Shown: one piece after another, positions 38,068 through 47,724 of the stretch
Layout: each line of letters starts with the position of its first letter
How positions within the stretch are numbered: position 1 is the stretch's first letter
Source of the DNA: Sanguibacter suarezii NBRC 16159
GTDB taxonomy: Bacteria > Actinomycetota > Actinomycetes > Actinomycetales > Cellulomonadaceae
Length of the DNA stretch: 64,000 bases
NCBI RefSeq assembly: GCF_001552735.1
Contig: NZ_BCRT01000021.1
Span: 1-64,000, forward strand
Reading direction: 5' to 3'
Program-made: the position numbers and the translations under genes
Notes under the pieces: model-generated
Told to the model about the DNA's origin: nothing
What the model saw: the letters and a program-made list of their open reading frames with translations, nothing else
Database searches by the model: none

Positions 38068-39579
38068 GTGACAGCAGGACCGCAGCGCGCCGACGAGCGC
38101 GCACAGCTTGACGCAGCATCCGCAGGATCCGCAGCAGTCGTGGAGGACGTGCCCGCAGCAGCGGGCGTCGACCGTGACAGCGCGACCGCCGCGAACGGTG
38201 CCGTCGGCACCGACGGCACCACGTCGGTCGTCGTCCAGGTCGACAACGTCTACAAGGTCTTCGGTCGCCGGCCGAACGAGGCCGTCCGCCAGCTCAAGCA
38301 GGGCGCGGGCCGCGACGCGGTCAAGCACCTCGGCACAGCGGCAGTCATCGACGCCAGCTTCGCGGTTGGCCGTGGCGAGATCTTCGTCATCATGGGCCTG
38401 TCGGGATCAGGGAAGTCCACGCTCATCCGCATGCTCAACGGGCTGTGGAAGCCGACCTCTGGCAGCGTCCAGATCGGCGGCGCCGACCTGAGCAAGGTCT
38501 CCACCAAGGAGCTGCGCGCCATCCGCCAGCGCAGCGTGAGCATGGTCTTCCAGCACTTCGCGCTGCTCCCGCACCGCACGGTGCGAGACAACGCCGCCTA
38601 CCCCCTGGAGATCCAGGGCATGGCCAAGGCCGAGCGTCTCGCCAAGGCGCAGACCGCCCTCGACCTCGTGGGCCTGGCCGGCTGGGAAGACCACCTGCCC
38701 TCTCAGCTCTCCGGTGGGATGCGTCAGCGCGTGGGCCTGGCCCGTGCCCTGGCCGCGGACACCGAGGTGCTGCTCATGGACGAGGCCTTCTCCGCCCTCG
38801 ACCCGCTCATCCGGCGTGAGATGCAGGAGCAGCTCGTCGAGATCCAGCACAAGCTGGGCAAGACCATCATCTTCATCACCCACGACCTCAACGAGGCCAT
38901 GTTCCTCGGTGACCGCATCGCCGTCATGCGCGACGGTGAGATCGTGCAGATCGGGACGAGCGAAGAGATCCTCTCCGACCCGGCCAACGACTACGTGGCG
39001 CAGTTCGTCGCCGACGTCGACCGCACCCGGGTGCTCACCGCAGCCTCGCTCATGAACAGGCCTGCTGCCGTGGTGCCCCTCTCCGCCGGTCCGCGTGGCG
39101 CCTCGCGCACCATGCGCGACGCGCAGGTGTCGGCCGCCTACGTCGTGGACCGCTCGCGCCGTCTGCGCGGCGTCGTCTACGACTCCGAGGTGGTCGCCGC
39201 CCTGCGCGCTGGCACCACCTCCCTCGAAAGCCTGGTGCGCGACGACGTCACCGCCGTCACGCAGGACACCTCGCTCTCAGAGATCTTCGCCCCGGCTGCG
39301 GAGTCTCCGCTGCCGGTGCCCGTGACCGACGCCGACGGCCGCCTCGTGGGGGTCATCCCCCGCGTCGTGCTGCTCGAGGCGATGGTTCCCCCGCAGCTCG
39401 AAGAGACCTCCTCCGAGGGCACTGAGGACACCGTGGACTCCAAGGAGTCCGTGGACTCTGTCGAGCCCGCCCTCGGACTGCACCTCGCCGCGCCGACGGA
39501 CGACCCGCGACCGCTCGAGACCGCAGACCCGACACCCCCGGCCGACCCGACCGAGCCGACGACAGGAGCACGCCCGTGA
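38068..39579 (+). CDS. proV: Glycine betaine/proline ABC transporter ATPase ProV
   Basis: 503 aa. Walker A GLSGSGKST (110-118), signature QLSGGMRQRVGLARAL, Walker B VLLMDEAFSALDP and H-loop FITHDLNEAM give an ABC ATPase; a CBS-like regulatory region follows (about 330-440). Both ends are extended: about 60 disordered residues before the ABC domain and 60 acidic residues after it. It energises import of compatible solutes at high osmolarity. GTG start at 38068 with GGGGAA before it. Stop overlaps proW by four bases. Confidence 0.93.
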   Translation: MTAGPQRADERAQLDAASAGSAAVVEDVPAAAGVDRDSATAANGAVGTDGTTSVVVQVDNVYKVFGRRPNEAVRQLKQGAGRDAVKHLGTAAVIDASFAVGRGEIFVIMGLSGSGKSTLIRMLNGLWKPTSGSVQIGGADLSKVSTKELRAIRQRSVSMVFQHFALLPHRTVRDNAAYPLEIQGMAKAERLAKAQTALDLVGLAGWEDHLPSQLSGGMRQRVGLARALAADTEVLLMDEAFSALDPLIRREMQEQLVEIQHKLGKTIIFITHDLNEAMFLGDRIAVMRDGEIVQIGTSEEILSDPANDYVAQFVADVDRTRVLTAASLMNRPAAVVPLSAGPRGASRTMRDAQVSAAYVVDRSRRLRGVVYDSEVVAALRAGTTSLESLVRDDVTAVTQDTSLSEIFAPAAESPLPVPVTDADGRLVGVIPRVVLLEAMVPPQLEETSSEGTEDTVDSKESVDSVEPALGLHLAAPTDDPRPLETADPTPPADPTEPTTGARP

Positions 39580-40460
39580 TCACCGCAGCAGCCACCACAT
39601 CAGGCCTGCCCCGCATCGCCCTCGGCGACTGGGTCGAGTCCTTCATCGACTGGGTGACGGCGACCTTCGGGTGGTTCTTCGACCAGCTCAAGACCATCCT
39701 CGTGTGGTGCTACGACCAGATCGACGTCGTCCTGTCGAGCCCGCCCTTCTGGGTCGTGGCGCTCGTGCTGGCGGCCCTGGCCTTCTGGGCCAAGGGCTGG
39801 AAGCTGGGCCTCGGCACCCTCGTCGGCTTCGTCGTCATCGACGTCGTCGGTCAGTGGACCAACGCGATGGACACCCTCGCCCTCGTCATCCTCGCCAGCG
39901 TCATCGCGCTGGCCATCGGGATCCCGCTGGGCATCTGGGCTGCGCGCAACGACGTGGTCTCGTCCGTCCTGCGGCCGATCCTCGACTTCATGCAGACGAT
40001 GCCAGCCTTCGTCTACCTCATCCCCATGGTGGTCATCTTCCTCACCGGTGTGGTCCCCGGGATCGTCGCGACGGTGATCTTCGCCCTCGCCCCGGGCGTC
40101 CGCTTCACCGAGCTGGGCATCCGCGGCGTCGACAAGGAGGTGGTCGAGGCCGGCCACGCCTTCGGTGCCACCGACGGACGCATCATGCGCCAGATCCAGC
40201 TCCCGCTGGCGATGCCGACCATCATGGCCGGCGTCAACCAGGTCATCATGCTCTCGCTCTCCATGGTGGTCATGGCTGGCTTGGTCGGCGCGCCCGGCCT
40301 GGGCCGTGACGTCATCGCCTCGCTCCAGCGCGTCAACATCTCGCTCGGCTTCGAAGCCGGCCTGTCCGTCGTCGTCCTGGCGATGTTCCTCGACCGCGTG
40401 ACGTCTGCCCTGGCAGCGCGCGCCCCCGTCTCCAAGGCGCTCTCAGCGGCCTCGGTCTGA
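39576..40460 (+). CDS. proW: Glycine betaine/proline ABC transporter permease ProW
   Basis: 294 aa with a soluble amphipathic start (ALGDWVESFIDWVTATFGWFFDQ) and about six to seven membrane helices. The ABC-permease loop is EAGHAFGATDGRIMRQIQLPLAMPTIMAGVNQ, which contacts ProV. Start codon overlaps the proV stop (GTGA). It is followed by an intercistronic hairpin before proX. Confidence 0.94.
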   Translation: MITAAATTSGLPRIALGDWVESFIDWVTATFGWFFDQLKTILVWCYDQIDVVLSSPPFWVVALVLAALAFWAKGWKLGLGTLVGFVVIDVVGQWTNAMDTLALVILASVIALAIGIPLGIWAARNDVVSSVLRPILDFMQTMPAFVYLIPMVVIFLTGVVPGIVATVIFALAPGVRFTELGIRGVDKEVVEAGHAFGATDGRIMRQIQLPLAMPTIMAGVNQVIMLSLSMVVMAGLVGAPGLGRDVIASLQRVNISLGFEAGLSVVVLAMFLDRVTSALAARAPVSKALSAASV

Positions 40461-40462
40461 CC

Positions 40463-40502
40463 AGGCAGCAGCAGCCCTGACGCACAGCGTCAGGGCCGCT
40501 GC
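40463..40502 (+). terminator. Intercistronic hairpin between proW and proX
   Basis: A 10-bp perfect stem (40473-40482 with 40486-40495, loop ACA), extended by an outer 6-bp stem (40463-40468 with 40497-40502). It probably reduces read-through or protects the 3' end, so proX may be expressed at a different level from proVW. Confidence 0.65.
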
Positions 40503-40576
40503 CTCCCGGTTCTTCGCACCACCCCCAACCCCGCGGCGGCAGGTCAACCGGACCCGTCGCCTTCAGGAAGGAACCC

Positions 40577-41512
40577 ATGTTCAACCGCACCACCGCCCGC
40601 ACCAGCATCGTCGCTGCCTCCCTCGCGCTGGCACTCGGCGTCGCAGGCTGCTCCAGCACTGACTCCAGCGAGGGATCGACGTCGTCGAAGGGCGCCACCG
40701 TCGCCAACGGCGACCAGTCCACGGTCTCCATCGGGGTCCACTCGGGCTGGGACGAGGGCATCGCGGTCTCCCACCTGTTCAAGGTCATCCTTGAGGAGGA
40801 GGGCTACACGGTCGAGACGACCGAGGCCGACGCCGGGATCGTCTACACCGGTCTGACCGGGGGCGACTTCGACATCAACTTCGACATGTGGCTGCCCGTC
40901 ACCCACGCCCAGTACCTGGAGACCTACGGTGACGAGATGGAGCAGCTCGGCGCCTGGTACGACAATGCCAAGCTGACCATCGCGGTCAACGAGGACTCCC
41001 CCGCGACGTCGCTGGCCGACCTCGCCGCCAATGCCGACGCCTATGGCAACCGCCTCGTGGGCATCGAGGCCGGTGCCGGTCTGACGAGCATCACCGAGGA
41101 CAAGGTCGTGCCGACCTATGGCCTGGAGGACATGGACTACCTCATCTCCTCGACCCCGGCGATGCTCGCCGAGCTCAAGGGTGCGACCGCCGCGGGCAAC
41201 AACATCGCTGTGACCCTGTGGCGTCCGCACTGGGCCTACGACGAGTTCCCCGTCCGCGACCTCGAGGACCCTGAGGGTGCGCTCGGCGAGGCCGAGGAGA
41301 TCAACTCGGTCGGCCGTCTCGGCTTCACCGAGGACTTCCCGACCCTCTCCTCGTGGGTCTCCGCCTTCACCCTCACCGACGAGCAGCTGTTCTCCCTCGA
41401 GAACATCATGTTCAACGAGAACGACGGCGCGGACAACGACGCCTCGGCTCGCACGTGGCTGGACCAGAACCCGACCTTCGTCGACGATCTGAAGGCTGCT
41501 GCGACCGCGTGA
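40577..41512 (+). CDS. proX: Glycine betaine-binding lipoprotein ProX
   Basis: 311 aa. Signal peptide with lipobox VAGC (Cys25) for membrane anchoring, then an OpuAC-type substrate-binding domain: VSIGVHSGWDEGIAVSHLFKVILEEEGY, DFDINFDMWLPVTHAQYLETYGDEME and ITVTLWRPHWAYDEFP-like segments with aromatic residues that could cage the betaine headgroup. AGGAAGGAACCC precedes the ATG. Last gene of the operon, ended by a 23-bp-stem terminator. Confidence 0.93.
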   Translation: MFNRTTARTSIVAASLALALGVAGCSSTDSSEGSTSSKGATVANGDQSTVSIGVHSGWDEGIAVSHLFKVILEEEGYTVETTEADAGIVYTGLTGGDFDINFDMWLPVTHAQYLETYGDEMEQLGAWYDNAKLTIAVNEDSPATSLADLAANADAYGNRLVGIEAGAGLTSITEDKVVPTYGLEDMDYLISSTPAMLAELKGATAAGNNIAVTLWRPHWAYDEFPVRDLEDPEGALGEAEEINSVGRLGFTEDFPTLSSWVSAFTLTDEQLFSLENIMFNENDGADNDASARTWLDQNPTFVDDLKAAATA

Positions 41513-41553
41513 CCCTTCCCGGCACAGCCGGGAGCACGACGGCCTCAGTGCCG

Positions 41554-41603
41554 GATGCACGACGACGGCCGATCCCCGAGGGGGTCGGCCGTCGTCGTGC
41601 ATC
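41554..41603. terminator. Long bidirectional terminator, proX and cation efflux gene
   Basis: 23 base pairs (41554-41577 with 41581-41603) with one bulged T and a 3-nt loop, between convergent genes. Confidence 0.88.
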
Positions 41604-41620
41604 GGGGCGTCGGGTGTGCG

Positions 41621-42568
41621 CTAGTGGTCACGCCCCGGCGCAGCACTCACGCGCACATCCCGGTCACGCAGGTCCGGCTCGAGGTAGATGCGCGTGGCGA
41701 TGGGTACAGCGGCACGCACCCGTGCCTCGGCCGCGTCGATCGCGTCAGCGATCTCGGGGGCACCGCTGCGCACGTCGACCTCGATCTTCGCGGCCACGAG
41801 GAGCTCCTCGGGGCCGAGGTGGAGGGTCTTGACGTGGATGACCGACGGGACGCCGGGGCCGACCAGGGCCGCCTCGATCGCCGCGACGTCCTCCTTCGTG
41901 GCCGACTCCCCCAGCAGCAGCGACTTGGTCTCCAGCGCCAGGACGATCGCGATGAGCACGAGCAGGATGCCGATGCACGCGGTGCCCGCGGCGTCCCAGC
42001 GGCCGTCACCGGTGATGAGGGTCAAGCCCACCCCGAACAGCGCGAGGACCAGACCGATGAGCGCGCCGAGGTCTTCCAGCAGCACCACGGGCAGCTCAGG
42101 GGCCTTGGCCGTGCGGACGAACTGCACCCAGGTCTTCTTGCCGCGCACCGCGTTCGACTCGTGGATCGCTGTGCGGAAGGAGTAGCTCTCCATGGCGATC
42201 GCCGCGACGAGGACGACGACCGGGACCCACTTCCACGCATCGATCGGGTGCGGGTCGTGGAACTTGTGATACGCCTCGTACAGGGCGAACAGACCACCGA
42301 CGGTGAACAGCACGATGGAGACGATGAAGGCGTAGATGTAGCGTTCGCGGCCGTAGCCGAAGGGGTGCTTCTCATCCGCGCCGCGCCGGGCCTTCTTGCC
42401 GCCGAGCAGCAGCAGGGCCTGGTTGCCGGAGTCTGCCAGGGAGTGCACCGATTCCGCCAGCATCGACGAGGAGGCGGTGAGCAGGAAGGCCACGAACTTC
42501 GTCACGGCGATGCCGAGGTTCGCCGCCAGGGCCGCGATGATCGCTTTGGTTCCGCCGTGCGTGGACAT
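41621..42568 (-). CDS. Cation diffusion facilitator family efflux protein
   Basis: 315 aa. Six membrane helices and the CDF metal sites: SSSMLAESVHSLADSGNQ in helix 2 (the Asp here plus Ser) and VLLEDLGALIGLVLALFGV in helix 5 (LEDxxA rather than HxxxD). KHPFGYGRERYIYAF is a family hallmark. The C-terminal ferredoxin-like domain runs from about 215. Likely substrates are Zn, Fe or Mn with proton antiport; the exact metal cannot be read. Confidence 0.9.
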   Translation of the reverse strand: MSTHGGTKAIIAALAANLGIAVTKFVAFLLTASSSMLAESVHSLADSGNQALLLLGGKKARRGADEKHPFGYGRERYIYAFIVSIVLFTVGGLFALYEAYHKFHDPHPIDAWKWVPVVVLVAAIAMESYSFRTAIHESNAVRGKKTWVQFVRTAKAPELPVVLLEDLGALIGLVLALFGVGLTLITGDGRWDAAGTACIGILLVLIAIVLALETKSLLLGESATKEDVAAIEAALVGPGVPSVIHVKTLHLGPEELLVAAKIEVDVRSGAPEIADAIDAAEARVRAAVPIATRIYLEPDLRDRDVRVSAAPGRDH

Positions 42569-42621
42569 GGAGCTCCCGGTCGTTCGAGGTCTGACGCGGT
42601 CGGTGGTACCGCGGCGACAGA

Positions 42622-42882
42622 CTACACGCGCCCGGGAGCGCCGGCCGGCCAGAGCCGGCGGGCGTCGTCCACCAGGAGCACCGGGATGCCCTCCCGCACG
42701 GGGTAGGCCAGCGGGTCGACCTCAGCGGTGGAGTGCAGCTCTGCCTGCCCGTCCGGACCGACGCCGTCGACCAGGGTGGCTCCGCTCACCGGGCAGCGCA
42801 AGATCTCGCGTACCCACGGGTCCAGCGGGAAGGTCCCCGCGTGGCTGCCTGCCGTGCTGCCCGACGACGTGCGCTGGCTCAT
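42622..42882 (-). CDS. Trm112 family protein
   Basis: 86 aa with LDPWVREILRCPVSGATL at 20-37 and YPVREGIPVLLVDDARRL at the C-terminus. Trm112-like proteins often have a four-cysteine zinc site; only one Cys (30) is present, as in many bacterial relatives. Eukaryotic Trm112 activates methyltransferases, but the bacterial role is unknown. It is near the phosphohexomutase gene, 100 bp away on the same strand. Confidence 0.85.
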   Translation of the reverse strand: MSQRTSSGSTAGSHAGTFPLDPWVREILRCPVSGATLVDGVGPDGQAELHSTAEVDPLAYPVREGIPVLLVDDARRLWPAGAPGRV

Positions 42883-42982
42883 GAGTGTGTCTCGCCTTCT
42901 GTGGTCCGTGAGGGGGTGGCCGCCGAGGCGGCTGGTGTGCGGGTGGTCGCAGCGGCTGCGACCACCGTGGTCGTGGTGGCGG

Positions 42983-44584
42983 TCATGGCTGGGTCTCCTC
43001 GCGGACGAGGGAGAGCACGTCGTCGCGGACCTTGACCATGATGTCCTCGTCAGCCGCCTCGACGCTCAGGCGGACCACCGAGCCGGTGGTGCGCAGACTG
43101 AACCACCACTGCGGGTGGTCGTCCCAGTGGGACACGGTGAGCCCGTCGAGCTCGTCGACGGTGACGTCGCCGGCGCCGCGACGGGTGACATAGGCGTCCA
43201 CGACCCGATCGCGGGCCGCCGCCGTGTCGGTGACCGTGGAGCTGATCTCGCCGCTGGAGGTGTACGGCTCGTACACCTCGGCGAGGGCGGACAGCGGGTG
43301 CGGCTGACCGCCGAGGGTGGCGATCACGTGCAGCGCGGCGAGCATCCCGGACTGGGCGTAGAAGAAGTCACGGAAGACGTAGCCCCCGCTGTGCTCCCCG
43401 CCGAAGACCGCGTGGTGGGCGCGCATCTGGGCGGAGACGGCAGAGCGACCGACCCGCGTGCGCACGGTCTGCGCGCCGGCCGCGGACATGAGGTCCGGCA
43501 GCGCCGCTGAGGTCACGGCGTCGTGCACGACGGTGGCTGGACGGCCCTCCGCCTGCTCGCGCACCACCTCGCGCAGCCCGATGAGGGCCATGATCGCTGA
43601 CGGGCTCACGAGGGCTCCGCGCTCGTCGACCACGATGCAGCGGCCCGCGTCGACGTCGAAGGACAGCCCGAGGTCCGCGCCGTGGGCGAGCACCGCCGCC
43701 TGCAGGTCCACCAGGCCCGGCGCGAGCGGCGGGTCGGTGTCGGGGTCGGTGTCCAGGCTCTGGTCGCCGGCCTGGTCCCAGGTTGCCAGGGGCGCCGAGC
43801 CGTCGTGGTCGAAGAACAACGCGACGAGGTCGAGGGAGAGGTCAGGCTCGTCGCCCGCCTGCAGCACGGCGGGCACGGTGCGCCCCGCCATGCCGTGACC
43901 GGCGTCGACGACGACGGTGAGCGGGCGAATGGCCGACAGGTCGACGAGGTCACGCACGAAGCTCGCGTAGTCGGTGAGCACGTCCCGCTCGGTGCGCTGG
44001 CCCAGCTGGGTGGCCGGGCCGGGCATCCCGTAGGTGAGGTACTGCTCGGCGAGCTCACGGACCCGGTCCAGGCCGCTGTCGGAGTCGACCAGCCGCGCAC
44101 CGGCACGTCGCAGGGTGAGCCCGTTGCGCTCGGCGGCCTCGCCGTCCGCGGCGATCATCACCGCGGGCACCTCGAGCACGCCGCTGGCGTAGGTCACCTC
44201 GTCGCTCGAGCAGGGTCCGAGGGCCAGGACGTCGACGCCGGCGCTGGTGAGCCCCTGCGAGAAGGCCGCGGCCAGCTCCGGTCCCGAGCTGCGCACGTCC
44301 CAGCCCAGGACCACCACGGGGCGGGGTCGGGTGGCTGTCGTGGCGGCGATGTCTGTGGGGGTGGCCTGTGCGTCTGCGTCCACGGGGCCGTCGAGCTCGG
44401 CGGGGGTCTGGTCGTCGCCGGACTCGGGGAGCACCACGACCGTGGCGAAGGCTGCTGCGACGGCGGCGGCAACCTGCGGGCTGAGCGGGTCGGGGACTGC
44501 TCCGCGCACGTCGTCGGAGGTGAAGAGGTCCGCGAGGTCCACGGGGTCCACGGGGTCCGGGGCACCAGGTTCCATGGTCGGCAT
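42983..44584 (-). CDS. manB: Phosphomannomutase/phosphoglucomutase-like protein, active site degenerate
   Basis: 533 aa with the four-domain alpha-D-phosphohexomutase layout. GGEHSGG (395-401) is intact, but the phosphoserine loop TASHNP is IAADGEA (144-150), the metal loop DGDADR is DVDAGR (310-315, third Asp lost) and the phosphate clamp RPSGTEP is RTTGSVV (498-504). The Ser that carries phosphate and a metal ligand are missing, so mutase activity is unlikely. Position matches mycobacterial manB (Rv3257c). The symbol marks family and synteny, not proven activity. It is followed by the Trm112-like gene. Confidence 0.82.
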   Translation of the reverse strand: MPTMEPGAPDPVDPVDLADLFTSDDVRGAVPDPLSPQVAAAVAAAFATVVVLPESGDDQTPAELDGPVDADAQATPTDIAATTATRPRPVVVLGWDVRSSGPELAAAFSQGLTSAGVDVLALGPCSSDEVTYASGVLEVPAVMIAADGEAAERNGLTLRRAGARLVDSDSGLDRVRELAEQYLTYGMPGPATQLGQRTERDVLTDYASFVRDLVDLSAIRPLTVVVDAGHGMAGRTVPAVLQAGDEPDLSLDLVALFFDHDGSAPLATWDQAGDQSLDTDPDTDPPLAPGLVDLQAAVLAHGADLGLSFDVDAGRCIVVDERGALVSPSAIMALIGLREVVREQAEGRPATVVHDAVTSAALPDLMSAAGAQTVRTRVGRSAVSAQMRAHHAVFGGEHSGGYVFRDFFYAQSGMLAALHVIATLGGQPHPLSALAEVYEPYTSSGEISSTVTDTAAARDRVVDAYVTRRGAGDVTVDELDGLTVSHWDDHPQWWFSLRTTGSVVRLSVEAADEDIMVKVRDDVLSLVREETQP

Positions 44585-44593
44585 GGGGAAAGC

Positions 44594-44962
44594 CTACGTC
44601 TCCGGTGTGCCGTCCGGCTCCGCAGCCGTGAGGAGGACGGTGTCCCGGCTGACCTCGTGGCCGCCGTCGACGGCGAACCAGCCTGACCGCTCGCAGTCGT
44701 GGCAGGAGACGAAGACCGCGGGCACCCCCACGGGGTTGGCCACGACGAGGCGAGTCAAGGAGGCGGAGGAGCAGTCCGGGCAGGCCGGTGGGCCGGCGAC
44801 GGCGCCCTGGGGCTGGCTCAGCGAGCCGAGCGGGACCTCGGGAACGGCCGCCTTGCGACGACGACGGACCGGCTTGGCGGGGCCGCCCCCCTCGGTGGAG
44901 GCGCCCGGAGCGCTCGGTACGTCTGGCCCGTCGACGGTGACGGGTCGCGTGGTCTTGGTCAT
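44594..44962 (-). CDS. Small zinc-ribbon protein of unknown function
   Basis: 122 aa. A disordered basic N-terminus (VRRRRKAAVP) precedes a zinc ribbon: CPDC ... CHDC (two CxxC pairs 25 residues apart) embedded in an otherwise beta-rich C-terminal half. The start is ATG 44962, one codon region after the DUF3499 gene; the long frame to 45154 overlaps that gene and is rejected. It lies in one operon with the DUF3499 gene and the phosphohexomutase-like gene, 9 bp from the latter. A transcription or nucleic-acid partner is possible but unproven. Confidence 0.72.
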   Translation of the reverse strand: MTKTTRPVTVDGPDVPSAPGASTEGGGPAKPVRRRRKAAVPEVPLGSLSQPQGAVAGPPACPDCSSASLTRLVVANPVGVPAVFVSCHDCERSGWFAVDGGHEVSRDTVLLTAAEPDGTPET

Positions 44963-44966
44963 GCGG

Positions 44967-45323
44967 TCAGCCTTCGCCTCGAAGGACTCGCAGGTGCCCG
45001 CGGCGTGAGACCTCACCGGTCTGGACCGGCTCGGGATCAGCCAGATGCTTGGGACGCCCGGCCTCACGGACGGCGTCGGCCAGGGCGGAGAGGTCGTCCT
45101 GGGTGGGCCCCTGCTCGACGTAGGCAGGCGCCAGGCGCACGATCTCCCAGCCACGGGGCGCGGTGGTGCGCTCGGAGTGCACCTCGCACAGGTCGTAGCT
45201 GTGGGGCTCGGCGTGGACGGCCAGCGGTCCGAGCACGGCGGTCGAGTCCGAGTACACGTAGGTCAGGGTCGCCACGGCGGCGCGCGCGCAGGCAGTTCGG
45301 GAGCATTGGCGTACGGGGATCAC
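44967..45323 (-). CDS. DUF3499 family protein
   Basis: 118 aa starting VIPVRQCSRTACARAAVATLTYVYSDSTAVLGPLA, then HAEPHSYDLCEVHSERTTAPRGWEIVRL, the hallmark of DUF3499 (Rv3258c-type). Conserved Cys and His (QCSRTAC, YDLCEVHS) suggest a zinc site. The start is the GTG at 45323, placed exactly seven bases after TACGGT, so a leaderless message is likely. Divergent from the metallopeptidase-family gene, as in mycobacteria. Confidence 0.86.
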   Translation of the reverse strand: MIPVRQCSRTACARAAVATLTYVYSDSTAVLGPLAVHAEPHSYDLCEVHSERTTAPRGWEIVRLAPAYVEQGPTQDDLSALADAVREAGRPKHLADPEPVQTGEVSRRGHLRVLRGEG

Positions 45324-45336
45324 AGCACACACCGTA
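45324..45336 (-). promoter_or_regulatory. Leaderless-type -10 element of the DUF3499 gene
   Basis: On the minus strand TACGGT (45331-45336) is followed by seven bases and the GTG at 45323. Same hexamer and spacing as before the ferritin gene and hisN. Confidence 0.6.
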
Positions 45337-45437
45337 GCCCCCTGGCCGCCCACCGACGGTCTCCCACGCCGGAGTTCCAGGTCACACCACGTCCACCGGT
45401 CCATCACTGTTCCCCCACCCTTGCACGGTGCGGCGAC

Positions 45438-45450
45438 TACAGTGGCTCAG
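45438..45450 (+). promoter_or_regulatory. Leaderless-type -10 element of the metallopeptidase-family gene
   Basis: TACAGT (45438-45443), seven bases, then ATG 45451. Together with the element at 45331 it makes a divergent pair of leaderless promoters about 100 bp apart. Confidence 0.55.
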
Positions 45451-45882
45451 ATGAGCCCGTCCTCCCTGCCCACCCGCCGCCGCGACCGTCGTGGACGCGG
45501 TCTGCGCGGTCCCGTGCTCCCTCCCACGGTCCCGGCGCACCGCACCCGCGCGGAGAAGTTCGACGAGTGCGTCCTGGTGACCGTGCAGCGCCTGGAGATG
45601 TCATGGGGCGCAGAGCTGGTGGGCACCGAGTTCGCCGTCGAGGACGTGCCGCCCTCCGACCCTGCTCCGTGGGAGCACGGCGGTGTGCCCATGGGACGCT
45701 ACTTCCCGGCCGAGGCCGGCCAGCCGGGCCGCGTGGTCATCTACCGCCGCCCCATCGAGAACCGCGCATCCGACCCGGGCGACCTCATCGACCTGGTGCG
45801 GGACGTCGTCGTCGAGCAGGTCGCGCACCTGCTCGCGCGCTCACCGGAGGAGATCGACCCGCACTTCCGCGATCTCGGCTGA
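45451..45882 (+). CDS. Metallopeptidase (zincin-like) family protein, HExxH lost
   Basis: 143 aa of the PF06262 zincin-like type: RTRAEKFDECVLVTVQRLEMSW, VPPSDPAPWEHGGVPMGRYFPAEAGQPGRVVIYRRPIENR, then the region where HExxHxxG is expected. That motif reads VEQVAHLLARS, so the first His is Val, while Glu and the second His remain. Zinc catalysis is unlikely. The position between DUF3499 and whiB matches Rv3259. The first 30 residues are basic and disordered. No ribosome site precedes ATG 45451. Confidence 0.83.
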   Translation: MSPSSLPTRRRDRRGRGLRGPVLPPTVPAHRTRAEKFDECVLVTVQRLEMSWGAELVGTEFAVEDVPPSDPAPWEHGGVPMGRYFPAEAGQPGRVVIYRRPIENRASDPGDLIDLVRDVVVEQVAHLLARSPEEIDPHFRDLG

Positions 45883-45903
45883 CGGTCTGGGCGACGAGCC
45901 GGC

Positions 45904-47720
<1,817 letters not shown>

Positions 47721-47724
<4 letters not shown>

